A stretch of 64,000 nucleotides of DNA from an uncultured Fastidiosipila sp. (lineage in GTDB: Bacteria > Bacillota > Clostridia > Saccharofermentanales > Fastidiosipilaceae): NCBI GenBank assembly GCA_947253875.1, contig CAMYAM010000002.1, positions 67,379 through 131,378 of the forward strand, read 5' to 3'. Under the pieces are notes generated by a model. It did no database searches, was not told the DNA's origin, and saw only the letters and a program-made list of their open reading frames with translations. The translations under genes and the position numbers were made by a program. Below, one piece after another: positions 8,793 through 16,815 of the stretch; positions within the stretch are counted from its first letter, which is position 1, and every line of letters starts with the position of its first letter.

Positions 8793-9482
8793 TTAATAAG
8801 AGTAGTTATAGAACCAACTATAAAAAGTGGATTTGCTTATGTAAATATAATTGACATAAGTTATTAATAGTTTAATCAAAGGCAGTATAAAGATGTACTT
8901 ATGATTGTTCTCTAGAACAAAGCCTATTCCTAGATAACATACAATCCAAATAATAAATAGTGTAATAATTAAAACGTTAAAGGCCTTATCAGGGTTAGGT
9001 CTTGAAGTTTTGTTTTCTGATCTTAAACTTAATTCAAGAGCAGATTTTTCATTAAGAACATTTAGCGTTATTAAAGATATACAAGCCAACTCAATTATTG
9101 ACAATAGCAAAGTAATAAAGAGTTGCCAAAATGTGCTTTGTGGTGTTAACACGAAACAAAATAGCAGAAAATAAACAATATATGCCATTATTAAACTATA
9201 TTTTAATATGTTATTACTAGGAGCATGGAAATTAATACTTTTACTTTGTTCTGTTATGTTTAAGTTAGTGTTCTTAGCTATAACATTAGACATATGGTGT
9301 TGTGGCAGAAAGAATAAAACTACACCTAGAATAACTAGTTTATAAAAATTTTCGTTATTAAATATTTCAAGCAAATCAAAAATCAATAATACACTTAGGC
9401 TGAGACAATTTAGTATAGCTATGATAGAAAGCCATATTAATATATTTTTTTTGTAATTAATTTTAATGTTTTCAAAATTCAT
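8793..9482 (-). CDS. Six-span membrane protein, function unknown
   Basis: The 229-residue protein is strongly hydrophobic, with spans at about 14-37, 46-62, 92-112, 118-140, 168-189 and 195-215, and with Asn, Lys and Tyr enriched between them. No catalytic or transporter motif was recognised. The ATG follows GGAGGTC. It is the first gene of the minus-strand trio and lies behind promoter B at 9521-9566. A sensor, immunity or envelope role is possible, but nothing in the sequence decides this. Confidence 0.68.
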   Translation of the reverse strand: MNFENIKINYKKNILIWLSIIAILNCLSLSVLLIFDLLEIFNNENFYKLVILGVVLFFLPQHHMSNVIAKNTNLNITEQSKSINFHAPSNNILKYSLIMAYIVYFLLFCFVLTPQSTFWQLFITLLLSIIELACISLITLNVLNEKSALELSLRSENKTSRPNPDKAFNVLIITLFIIWIVCYLGIGFVLENNHKYIFILPLIKLLITYVNYIYISKSTFYSWFYNYSY

Positions 9483-9520
9483 TTCTATATTTAAAGACCT
9501 CCATTAATACTATATGATCT

Positions 9521-9566
9521 ATTATCTTACAAAACCATGGTAAAAACAAGATTACCAAGCTCAAAG
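9521..9566 (-). promoter_or_regulatory. Promoter B with TGGTA-N10-TACCA palindrome
   Basis: On the minus strand, -35 TTGTTT (9544-9549) and -10 GATAAT (9521-9526) with a 17-base spacer. The inverted repeat TGGTA-N10-TACCA (9538-9557) lies at exactly the same offset as in promoter A. The inner bases differ (CCATGG instead of GGTAT), yet the boxes and palindrome arms are kept, which points to selection rather than a very recent copy. Confidence 0.65.
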
Positions 9567-9704
9567 CATTAGCAGATTAATAAAGTAAATCCAAAAAGAT
9601 CTACTTCGACTAACATTACTCATCTTATCCATATAATATATAATTAATAATGTATAATTATAGTATGCAAAAACACTCATAGCTTAGTAAGGGAGGACCA
9701 GTTC

Positions 9705-11195
9705 ATGGCAAAAGAAAAAGTGCCCTATTACGTACATGCTATTAAGCAAGATGACGATTTGGGAGAAAACATAGATACCTATGCAGCAGTTCCTAGAATT
9801 ATGCTCGCAAGCCTAGACACAAAGGAATTCGTCAATAAAATTGCCCTAGGACTATTAAATATCTGGAATAGCAAAGATATTAGTACGGTACCTTTTTCTG
9901 TTGGTCCAAGTTATGAAAATTTAGACAAGTATAGGGCAGCAAGTGGCAAAAGAACTTATACCTTGGATAGTTTTTACCAAGATGAGAGTGAGCTAGCGTA
10001 TTTGCTTACACATTACACAGAGTCCCAAGATTTAGCACTTCTAATTGCAGATGGAAATTACTACGATACCTGCCTGCCGTATTCTAATTCCTGGACTGAG
10101 CAAGGAGAAATTCCTCACGGTTCTCCAGCGGATTTAGCAGAGAAAACAAACACACCCGTGCTTCTCGTTGTAAATTTATCAGACTTTAATTTTACCAGTT
10201 TAAGCAAGATTACAGGAATTTTGGACTTTCGTAATGATCAGCAAATAGCAGGTTTTATCTTAGTTAGTGACAACAAGCATGACTTAGAAGAAGCAGCTGA
10301 TTTGGTAGAGAGCGAGTTTGGTATTCCGGTGTTTGGTTGTTTTGCTGATAAACCAAGCAATGAAGGACCAAGTCTGTATAGAGTAATTCCTCAACTGGCA
10401 AAAGATACTTGGGAGAAAAATTTAGAAGATGTGTCACAGGCTGTTTTAGAGAGTTTGGATATTAACAAGATACTTAGATTAGCTAGACGAGCACAAGATC
10501 TAGGCGATGAATTCCCGCAAGATCTTTTCCAAGCACAGAAAATGATAGGGTTTTCTAATGAGAAATTTAATTTAGCAGTTGCAAGAGATCAAGCCTTTAA
10601 TGAGTATTATCAAGAAAATATTGATATTCTCGAAGAAATGGGAGCTAATATTATTTATTTTAGTCCATTAATTGACCCTATCCTTCCAAGCAAGGTAGAT
10701 GGTATTTATTTAGGTTCTGGTAATATTCAAGAATATATTGGTCAGTTATCTAAAAATGAATCATTGAGGACACAGATTAGAAGATTAGCGGCACAAGGTC
10801 TGCCTATTTTAGCGGAGGGTGCCGGAGCAATTTATCTGGCTGAATCCTATGTCAGTAGACAAGGAGCAGTTTGGCCTTTAGTTGGAGTTTTGCCAACTCA
10901 AGCCTCAAGTAATGAGTCTAAGATAAAAAGATTTTATGCAAAATTAAACTCAAGAAGAGAAGATTTATTAGGTAAATCCAATAACACAATCCGTTGCCTG
11001 ATGAGTAATGAATACATATTAGATCCGGAAGGGGCATCGTATAGAGCCTTAATAAAAGGCGAAGGGCATAGCATGAAAGTTTTTTCTACAAGTACCGTTT
11101 GGGCAAGTCAGGCAAGACTGCATTTTTATGCTTTACCTAGTGGAATTGCTAAGTTTGCTTTAACCTGTATGCGCAAAGATATATTGGATCAGTAA
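9705..11195 (+). CDS. CbiA-family protein lacking catalytic residues
   Basis: Full-length homologue of cobyrinate a,c-diamide synthase (CbiA/CobB), 496 residues. Family landmarks are clear: VPFSVGPSYENLDKYRAASG (63-81), GSPADLAEKTNTPVLLVV (139-156), AVARDQAFNEYYQENIDILE, FSPLIDP-LP, and the C-terminal ARLHFYALP. The working parts are gone. The P-loop (normally GSGKT) reads SLDTKEFVNK (36-45), the EGVMG motif reads ADGNY (115-119), and the glutaminase ECGG reads EGAG (371-374), with Gly at the nucleophile Cys position. The GHEFHY segment is also lost. No other cobalamin genes are nearby. The start ATG follows GGGAGG. It is probably a binding or regulatory protein derived from CbiA; the ligand is unknown. 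Confidence 0.82.
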   Translation: MAKEKVPYYVHAIKQDDDLGENIDTYAAVPRIMLASLDTKEFVNKIALGLLNIWNSKDISTVPFSVGPSYENLDKYRAASGKRTYTLDSFYQDESELAYLLTHYTESQDLALLIADGNYYDTCLPYSNSWTEQGEIPHGSPADLAEKTNTPVLLVVNLSDFNFTSLSKITGILDFRNDQQIAGFILVSDNKHDLEEAADLVESEFGIPVFGCFADKPSNEGPSLYRVIPQLAKDTWEKNLEDVSQAVLESLDINKILRLARRAQDLGDEFPQDLFQAQKMIGFSNEKFNLAVARDQAFNEYYQENIDILEEMGANIIYFSPLIDPILPSKVDGIYLGSGNIQEYIGQLSKNESLRTQIRRLAAQGLPILAEGAGAIYLAESYVSRQGAVWPLVGVLPTQASSNESKIKRFYAKLNSRREDLLGKSNNTIRCLMSNEYILDPEGASYRALIKGEGHSMKVFSTSTVWASQARLHFYALPSGIAKFALTCMRKDILDQ

Positions 11196-11214
11196 CAGAT
11201 AAAGACATAAACTG

Positions 11215-11223
11215 TGTTATAAT
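11215..11223 (+). promoter_or_regulatory. Extended -10 promoter before the YtxH gene
   Basis: TGTTATAAT (TG-N-TATAAT) lies 54 bases before the chosen start of the YtxH-like gene. A good -35 is lacking, as is common for extended -10 promoters. It suggests the gene can be expressed apart from the CbiA-like gene upstream. Confidence 0.5.
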
Positions 11224-11276
11224 AAATGGTAAATGAAAAACGTTTTGATGCTCGCATCAATTTAGGAGGTAATAAT

Positions 11277-11723
11277 ATGTTAAGAGATTTATTCGGTTCA
11301 ATAACCGGTGAAACAAGAAGAAGATATAATCGTAGAACTGCTTTAGGTACAGTATTAGGTTTGCTAGGTGGTGCAGCAACAGGTGCTATCTTAGGCTTAT
11401 TATTTGCACCAAAGTCAGGTAAAGAAACACGCAAAGACATCGCAGATGCAACAGAAGAAGGTTATAAAAGAACAAAAAAAGCTGCTTCAGATTTAGGCGA
11501 GAAGATTAGCGCAACAACAAGTAAATTAGGTTCAGAAATTAACAAAGCAAGTGGTAAATTAGGTGCAAAGGTATCCGACACTTACAATGAATTCAAAGAC
11601 AATATTGAAGATGTTAAGGATCAAAGAAAAGTAGCTAGAATTGCTCGTAGAAATCAAGCAAATGAGCATTCTGACTCACCAGTAGCTGGACAAGCTTTAG
11701 TTACTCCTAACTTTGAAGACTAA
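11277..11723 (+). CDS. YtxH-domain protein
   Basis: Small envelope or stress protein of the YtxH family (148 residues). The short hydrophobic Gly/Ala segment LGTVLGLLGGAATGAILGLLFAPKSGKETR (split here only by length: spans about 25-45, then FAPKSGKETR) is the family hallmark. A long charged helix of Lys/Glu/Ala heptads follows, likely a coiled coil. The start at 11277 was chosen because TTAGGAGG lies just before it; an upstream in-frame ATG at 11226 has no ribosome binding site. The following DUF948-like gene is a frequent partner of YtxH proteins. The biochemical role is not established. Confidence 0.85.
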   Translation: MLRDLFGSITGETRRRYNRRTALGTVLGLLGGAATGAILGLLFAPKSGKETRKDIADATEEGYKRTKKAASDLGEKISATTSKLGSEINKASGKLGAKVSDTYNEFKDNIEDVKDQRKVARIARRNQANEHSDSPVAGQALVTPNFED

Positions 11724-11775
11724 TTTTTATTGATTTAGTTAATTGACCGGGCAAAAATATTAGAGGAGAGAGCTA

Positions 11776-12312
11776 ATGAGTACAGTTGCAGCAGTTGCTT
11801 TACAAACAGTGAGTATAGACTTGAAACAACTAGGCATAGCTTTGCTGATCATAGGTGGAATAGTATTGCTAGTTGCTTTGATTTTGCTTGTATTCAAGTT
11901 AATCGGAACAGTTAGTAAAATGAATGACCTTATAGATGAGGTTTCTACTCCAGTAGAAGAGATGAGTAGAGAATTACCAGCTATAGGTATACATATTCGT
12001 GACATCCTAGAAAATGTAGTTGATATTACAGATGATTTGGCAATAGCAAGTCCTGAATTATTAGCAGCCGTAATTGAAGCTTTGGAATCAGTTAATAGTG
12101 CTCTTGATTCAGTAAGTAATATGGTTGTTGGAGTTAGTGACGGGGTAAGTAATGTTGCAAATAATTTAGTCAGCAGATTCAGCTTTGGTGGCTGGGGAGG
12201 TTCTGGGGTTTTCCCTAAAGTTTCGTCCGTTGTTAGCTCATTCTTCGCAGGTAAAGCTAGTGAAAGAAAAAACAAAACGACTTTTGGCTCTGGTAGAAAA
12301 CACAGGCGATAA
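11776..12312 (+). CDS. DUF948-like membrane protein
   Basis: The 178-residue protein has one N-terminal membrane span (about 19-42) and a helical region rich in Val, Asp and Leu (45-130) that resembles the DUF948 coiled coil. A Gly/Ser stretch and a very basic end (RKNKTTFGSGRKHRR) follow. It sits 52 bases after the YtxH-like gene, the usual arrangement for this pair. The start follows GAGGAGAG. The assignment is by size, architecture and neighbour and not by a sharp motif. Confidence 0.7.
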   Translation: MSTVAAVALQTVSIDLKQLGIALLIIGGIVLLVALILLVFKLIGTVSKMNDLIDEVSTPVEEMSRELPAIGIHIRDILENVVDITDDLAIASPELLAAVIEALESVNSALDSVSNMVVGVSDGVSNVANNLVSRFSFGGWGGSGVFPKVSSVVSSFFAGKASERKNKTTFGSGRKHRR

Positions 12313-12341
12313 AGTTTAAAGTTTATTGGATAAAAGAAGAG

Positions 12342-12370
12342 AAGCGTTGTTTAATGAACAACGCTTTTTT
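12342..12370 (+). terminator. Rho-independent terminator
   Basis: AAGCGTTGTT pairs with AACAACGCTT around TAATG, directly followed by TTTT. It ends the YtxH/DUF948 unit. Confidence 0.92.
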
Positions 12371-12421
12371 CGTTTAGAAATTGTGTTTTGCTGAAAAATT
12401 GAAATCTATTTATAAAAAAAC

Positions 12422-13558
12422 TTAATTAAAGAAACTCTTCATTTGTTCGAGAGTAAAATCTTTCTCTACTGGTAATTTCACTGAATTTCCATCATTCAAG
12501 GCAGATTTATAAATAGCTAGAATTGCTTCAACAGACTGTAAACCATCGAGGATATTTGCACGAGGAGATAGGTCTTCATGAATGGCAATAGCTAAATCTT
12601 TGAAAATTCCTGTATGAGGATTAGAGAATTCATTAATAGATTTTCTGATTCCATTTTTCCAAACCTTAGCAATAAAAGCTCTGATATACTTACCAGTTAA
12701 ATATTTGCCATCTCTTCTAATAATTGAGAAGTAAGGTTTTTTCTTCTTGAGGCCGGCAGAGATTTCAGCACGTTCAGTGGAAATATAGAATGATGCTGAT
12801 TGCTGATTTTCGGGAGTGTTAGTAGTACCTTCTATACGACAAACAAATCCTTTGTCCATTCCTAAGAGAGCAGCACCGTAGTCTTCCGCCTCCATCTTAT
12901 GCGTTAGTTGCTTAATCTGTCCTTGAACAGAATTGATTTTGCTTGATAATAGCCAGGTCATGAGATCAAGTGCGTGGACTGTTTGGTTCATCATGGCACC
13001 ACCGTCTTGAGCCCAAGTTCCTCTCCAAGCTGCTTGATCATAGTAGGCTTGATCATGACCCCAATGGACAATTACATCAGCGGCTAGAACTTTACCAAAT
13101 TCGCCAGCAACTATATCTTTTTGCAATTGATCGACAATAGGGAAGAACCTGTAAATATGTCCCACTGCCACTTTAAGGTTTTTGCTGAGAGATAATTCTA
13201 AGAGTTCGTAAGCTTCTTCTAGGTTTAGAGTTAGAGGTTTTTCAACCATTAAGTTAGAACCATGTTCCAAAGCTAATTTAGCAAGTGAGTAGTGGGTTCC
13301 TGATGGAGTTGCAATTGCTACAACATCTGCGTTTAAACCACTTTCATAGAAGTCAGCAAGACTTTGGAAGAAGTTATTTGTGTTTAAATTTAGATTGAAT
13401 TTTTCATTAACTTCTATTTGTCTGTTGGAGTTATTATCAACTAAGGCAACAATCTCATAAGTATCTCCAAGGTGCTTAACAGCCTTTAGGTGTTTTTCAG
13501 CAACTCTTCCAAGACCAACTAAAACTAATTTTAATGATTTATTAGAAATTTGTTCCAT
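12422..13558 (-). CDS. Gfo/Idh/MocA-family oxidoreductase
   Basis: NAD(P)-dependent sugar or cyclitol dehydrogenase family, 378 residues. The N-terminal Rossmann fold carries GLGRVAEKHLKAVK (about 15-28) and the family motif EKPLTLNLEEAYEL with the catalytic-type Lys. The C-terminal substrate domain includes AGHIYRFFP-like (here VGHIYRFFPIV) and GGAMMNQTVHALDLMTWLL, whose His is the usual catalytic residue. The substrate cannot be predicted. The gene stands alone, convergent with the DUF948 gene and divergent from the hexokinase gene. The start follows AAGGAGAA. Confidence 0.88.
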   Translation of the reverse strand: MEQISNKSLKLVLVGLGRVAEKHLKAVKHLGDTYEIVALVDNNSNRQIEVNEKFNLNLNTNNFFQSLADFYESGLNADVVAIATPSGTHYSLAKLALEHGSNLMVEKPLTLNLEEAYELLELSLSKNLKVAVGHIYRFFPIVDQLQKDIVAGEFGKVLAADVIVHWGHDQAYYDQAAWRGTWAQDGGAMMNQTVHALDLMTWLLSSKINSVQGQIKQLTHKMEAEDYGAALLGMDKGFVCRIEGTTNTPENQQSASFYISTERAEISAGLKKKKPYFSIIRRDGKYLTGKYIRAFIAKVWKNGIRKSINEFSNPHTGIFKDLAIAIHEDLSPRANILDGLQSVEAILAIYKSALNDGNSVKLPVEKDFTLEQMKSFFN

Positions 13559-13683
13559 TTTTCTCCTTAAAAAATCATCTACAAAGTATTTAATACTTAA
13601 GTAAATATGATAAACTTGTTATTGTTATACAAGATATATTTTACTATAAAAGTATGAATATTAGAAAATATCGGAGGCTGATA

Positions 13684-15000
13684 ATGGGTAGAGTAGAAGT
13701 TGAAGCATTCTTTAAAGAAAGACAAATGTGGGCAGAAGATCTTGATATGGAGGCAGAGCTTGAGAAATTTATTGAATCAATGCATGCTGGTTTACATGGA
13801 TCCGTACCGCCTCAATCAATGAGAATGATTCCTACATATTTAACTGTTGGTGAGGAGTTCACAACTAACGATCCAGTCATTGTAATGGATGCTGGTGGTA
13901 CTAACTTTAGAATTTGTTTAACTCAATTTAATGAGCATGGTGAGACAGAGATATCTCAATTTAGACAAGCGACAATGCCAGGCTCAGATGGAGAAATTAG
14001 TGCCAAGGAATTCTATGGTTTTATTGCAGATCAACTAGCTCCTTTCTTGAAATATAGTAGAAAAATTGGTTTTTGCTTCTCATATGCCTGCGATATGCTA
14101 CCAAGTCATGATGGTAGATTGATTAACTTTACCAAAGAAATCCAAATCCCAGAAGCGATTGGAACAGTTGTTGGTGAAGAAATTATGAAAGTTCTCGAAG
14201 AACGTGGATACAAGACTGATGATATTCACTTTGTCATGCTAAATGATACGGTTGCAGCTTTATTGGGAGGATTCTCAGGTGGTGGCTCTAAACAATATTC
14301 AGGCTACGCCGGTATTATCTTAGGTACAGGTATTAACTCAGCTTATATAGAGCAAAATTCTAATATTAATAAACTCGAGGGTAAACTTAACCCACTAGGA
14401 AATATGATCATTAACATGGAGAGTGGTGATTACTCAGTTTCAAATAGAAGTCCTATTGACATTGAAATTGATAAAGCAACTAACGTTCCAGGTGCACAGC
14501 TAATGGAGAAAATGATCTCAGGTAGATATTTAGGACTACAAGTTCTATATGCGGTTAGAGAAGCTGTTGCAGATGCTAATTTATTCTCAGATTTCTTCAA
14601 GGAGAATTTTGCAGAAGTATATGACTTGGAGAGTGCAGAATTAACTGAGTTTGTAGAAGAACCATACGGACCAGGAATCTTGAGTCAATGCTGTGCTAAT
14701 GAGTTAGATAGAGAGAATTTATACTACATTATTGACAATATTTTTGAGAGAGCAGCAATGCTTGTAACAGTAATAGTAGCTGGAATACATATTCAGACAG
14801 GTGTTGGTAAGAACCCAGTAAGACCTTTGGCTATTACTATGGAAGGCTCAACTTTCTACAAGGCTAATCTTTTACGTGAGAAAATTATGTACCATATTCA
14901 ACAATTTGTTAATAAGAAATATGGTTTCTACAATGAATTCTTGCATGTAGAGAATGCCAACGTAATTGGCTCAGCTTTAGCAGCACTTATGAACGAGTAA
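13684..15000 (+). CDS. Eukaryote-type hexokinase
   Basis: ATP-dependent hexose kinase of the classical hexokinase family, not the ROK/glucokinase type. I chose the ATG at 13684 (438 residues) because CGGAGG lies 8 bases before it; an ATG at 13654 has no such site. Motifs in order: phosphate-1 loop DAGGTNFRI (about 68-76), the small-domain segment GFCFSYACDM, MLNDTVAALLGG with the catalytic-type Asp, GIILGTGINSAYIE, INMESGDY, and a C-terminal MEGSTFYKAN adenosine motif. The family acts on glucose, mannose or fructose. The mannose locus elsewhere in the window makes mannose a plausible substrate. Confidence 0.88.
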   Translation: MGRVEVEAFFKERQMWAEDLDMEAELEKFIESMHAGLHGSVPPQSMRMIPTYLTVGEEFTTNDPVIVMDAGGTNFRICLTQFNEHGETEISQFRQATMPGSDGEISAKEFYGFIADQLAPFLKYSRKIGFCFSYACDMLPSHDGRLINFTKEIQIPEAIGTVVGEEIMKVLEERGYKTDDIHFVMLNDTVAALLGGFSGGGSKQYSGYAGIILGTGINSAYIEQNSNINKLEGKLNPLGNMIINMESGDYSVSNRSPIDIEIDKATNVPGAQLMEKMISGRYLGLQVLYAVREAVADANLFSDFFKENFAEVYDLESAELTEFVEEPYGPGILSQCCANELDRENLYYIIDNIFERAAMLVTVIVAGIHIQTGVGKNPVRPLAITMEGSTFYKANLLREKIMYHIQQFVNKKYGFYNEFLHVENANVIGSALAALMNE

Positions 15001-15030
15001 TTAGGTGGATTTATTAATAGGGCAATTTAG

Positions 15031-15062
15031 TAGTTGGAAGTTAAGGTAGTTGGAAATTAAGC
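15031..15062. repeat. Tandem 16-bp repeat
   Basis: Two adjacent 16-base units (TAGTTGGAAGTTAAGG and TAGTTGGAAATTAAGC, 14 of 16 identical) lie between the hexokinase gene and the small gene at 15081. No function is apparent. Confidence 0.55.
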
Positions 15063-15080
15063 GAATAATAATACGAAAAT

Positions 15081-15356
15081 ATGCAAATTGAAGCTAAAGT
15101 ATATAAAGGCAACAAAGTAGTTAGGATTATAGATGCAGAGAATCTTGAGGAAGACTTGGGTTTTACAGCGCAATTGGAGAAATGTTTCCTAGCTATATCT
15201 AAGCAACTAGATGTATCTCCACCGTTGTGGATGCAAAAGAATACCCAAGAATTTGCGAGATTTCATCAGACTATTTTTACGGCGGAACAATTTGTTGAAA
15301 CGGTTACTTTCGATAGATTACAATTGACCTGGTTAGATGATGGGCGAAATATTTAG
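15081..15356 (+). CDS. Small conserved-looking protein, unknown function
   Basis: Hypothetical protein of 91 residues with a balanced composition and no signal or membrane span; it looks like a compact soluble alpha/beta fold. No family was recognised. A Shine-Dalgarno site is not seen before the ATG, and the gene follows the hexokinase by 80 bases in the same direction. The absence of stops, the soluble-protein composition and the fit into a plus-strand run up to divIC support it as real, but evidence is limited. Confidence 0.55.
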   Translation: MQIEAKVYKGNKVVRIIDAENLEEDLGFTAQLEKCFLAISKQLDVSPPLWMQKNTQEFARFHQTIFTAEQFVETVTFDRLQLTWLDDGRNI

Positions 15357-15432
15357 ACAACATATGTTTAAGTAATATTATATGGACAAACGAGAGTGAC
15401 AGGGTTGGGAACAACAGCGAAAGCGAAGTTTA

Positions 15433-15741
15433 ATGAGATTAGATAAGTTTTTAAAAGTTAGTAGATTATTTAAGAGAAGAACTGTGGCGGCGGAGGCTTG
15501 TGATAGAGGCAGAGTTCAGATAAATTCTAGACCTGCAAAGTCTGGTAGCAAAGTTAAATTAGGAGATGAGATTACTATAAACTTTAACCAGAGAATTATC
15601 ACTGTCAAAGTACTTGAGTTAAAAGATCATGTTACAAAAGATGAGGCTTCTGAACTGTATGAGCTTATTTCTAACGAAAAAGTGGAATTAGAAGAAATTG
15701 AAACTATAGATGAGGATGAGTTAGAGTTAGAGGAGTTTTAG
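15433..15741 (+). CDS. rqcP: S4-domain ribosome quality-control protein RqcP
   Basis: RNA-binding S4 protein of the Hsp15/RqcP (YabO) type, 102 residues. RqcP binds stalled 50S subunits with RqcH and helps C-terminal Ala tailing. The S4 fold fills residues 1-65: MRLDKFLKVSRLFKRRTVA, then DRGRVQINSRPAKSGSKVK and GDEITI. The C-terminus is an acidic tail (EELEELEEF-like). The divIC-type gene begins 7 bases downstream, as in the conserved yabO...divIC order of Bacillota. The ribosome binding site is weak. Confidence 0.88.
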   Translation: MRLDKFLKVSRLFKRRTVAAEACDRGRVQINSRPAKSGSKVKLGDEITINFNQRIITVKVLELKDHVTKDEASELYELISNEKVELEEIETIDEDELELEEF

Positions 15742-15748
15742 TTTAAGG

Positions 15749-16096
15749 ATGAAACTTAATAGCAAATTAAAATTTAATGGAAACTTGTTTAAGAGTCTGA
15801 AGAATAAATCCCAGTCAGCACTGAATCTTTCTGTAACCTGGTTATTGGTAATTATTATGTTTGCATTGTTGTTCTTGATTAGTGCAGCCCTAATTTTGAA
15901 GCAAAATGCAGAAAAAAATAATCTTTTGGCAGAACAAGTTGATTTAAAAGCAGTTTTAGACCAGAAAAAAGCTGAAGCGGCCAGAATAGATCAGGAGGAA
16001 TCTATGGCTGGTGAGCCTGAAGCAATAGAAAAACTAGCTCGAAATGAACTAGGCATGATCAGAAAAGATGAAATTATTTTCATCGATGTAAATTAA
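15749..16096 (+). CDS. divIC: Septum formation initiator DivIC/FtsB family
   Basis: Cell-division protein of the FtsB/DivIC family, 115 residues. A basic cytoplasmic N-terminus (about 27 residues) is followed by one membrane span (28-50) and an extracellular coiled coil (KNNLLAEQVDLKAVLDQKKAE). The end ARNELGMIRKDEIIFIDVN matches the A-R-x-x-L-G-x-(I/V)-x-x-x-E-x-(I/V) signature of the family. It would act with DivIB and FtsL at the septum. It lies 7 bases after rqcP and is followed by a strong terminator. Confidence 0.88.
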   Translation: MKLNSKLKFNGNLFKSLKNKSQSALNLSVTWLLVIIMFALLFLISAALILKQNAEKNNLLAEQVDLKAVLDQKKAEAARIDQEESMAGEPEAIEKLARNELGMIRKDEIIFIDVN

Positions 16097-16127
16097 ATTT
16101 TGCTTAGGAAAATTTTAATGAAAAATT

Positions 16128-16170
16128 AAAAGTCTATTCTGTGGCGATGCAAAGAATAGACTTTTGTTTT
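16128..16170 (+). terminator. Rho-independent terminator
   Basis: AAAAGTCTATTCT pairs with AGAATAGACTTTT and is followed by GTTTTG. It ends the rqcP-divIC unit; the A-rich 5' arm would also let it work for the convergent recR unit. Confidence 0.9.
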
Positions 16171-16211
16171 GTGTATTTACAAATATTAAAGCACGCATGG
16201 TAAAATTGGTG

Positions 16212-16814
16212 CTAAAGCTCAGTCCTACCTTCGATAGCTCTACCCAGGGTTACTTCATCGGCGTATTCTAAACTAGAACCATAAGGCAAGCCACTAGCAA
16301 TTCGTGAGCATTTGATTCCGCTCGGCTTGACTAATCTAGCAATATAATTTGCAGTCGCCTCACCTTCTACATTAGAGTTATTTGCCAGAATAATTTCCTG
16401 AATTTCTTCATGACGTTGCAATCTTTGTAGAAGTTCACGCAAATGTATATCCTCTGGACCAATATTCTCCATAGGAGAAATGCTACCGTGCAAAACATGA
16501 TATAGCCCAGAGAATTCTTTGGTTTTTTCCATAGCTACTACGTCTGATGGATTTTCAACGACACAAATTGTGCTTTTATCTCTACTATCAGAAGCGCAGA
16601 TATCGCAAATATCCTGATCAGTTAAGTTACAACATTCTTGGCAGAACTTAACGTTATTCTTGGCATCGATAATAGATTGAGCGAACTCATCAACATCACT
16701 CTTGTCCATATTTAAGATGTAAAAAGCCAAGCGTTGAGCGGTCTTGTGACCGATTCCAGGCAGACGATTTAATTGTGAAATAAGTTTAGCAATAGTACTT
16801 GCGTATCCTGCCAT
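16212..16814 (-). CDS. recR: Recombination protein RecR
   Basis: Recombination mediator that acts with RecO/RecF to load RecA at gaps. The 200-residue protein shows the N-terminal helix-hairpin-helix LNRLPGIGHKTAQRLAFYIL, a four-Cys zinc finger (CQECCNLTDQDICDIC, about 57-72) and a Toprim domain with VVENPSDVVAMEKT and the acidic E-G-E-A-T-A-N-Y segment. It starts one base after the ybaB-type gene ends and is the last gene of dnaX-ybaB-recR. Confidence 0.97.
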   Translation of the reverse strand: MAGYASTIAKLISQLNRLPGIGHKTAQRLAFYILNMDKSDVDEFAQSIIDAKNNVKFCQECCNLTDQDICDICASDSRDKSTICVVENPSDVVAMEKTKEFSGLYHVLHGSISPMENIGPEDIHLRELLQRLQRHEEIQEIILANNSNVEGEATANYIARLVKPSGIKCSRIASGLPYGSSLEYADEVTLGRAIEGRTEL

Positions 16815-16815
16815 A

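Noticed and set aside
9705..11195. Cobalamin biosynthesis role for the CbiA-like gene
   Set aside because: Both active sites lack their key residues and no other cobalamin gene is present nearby.
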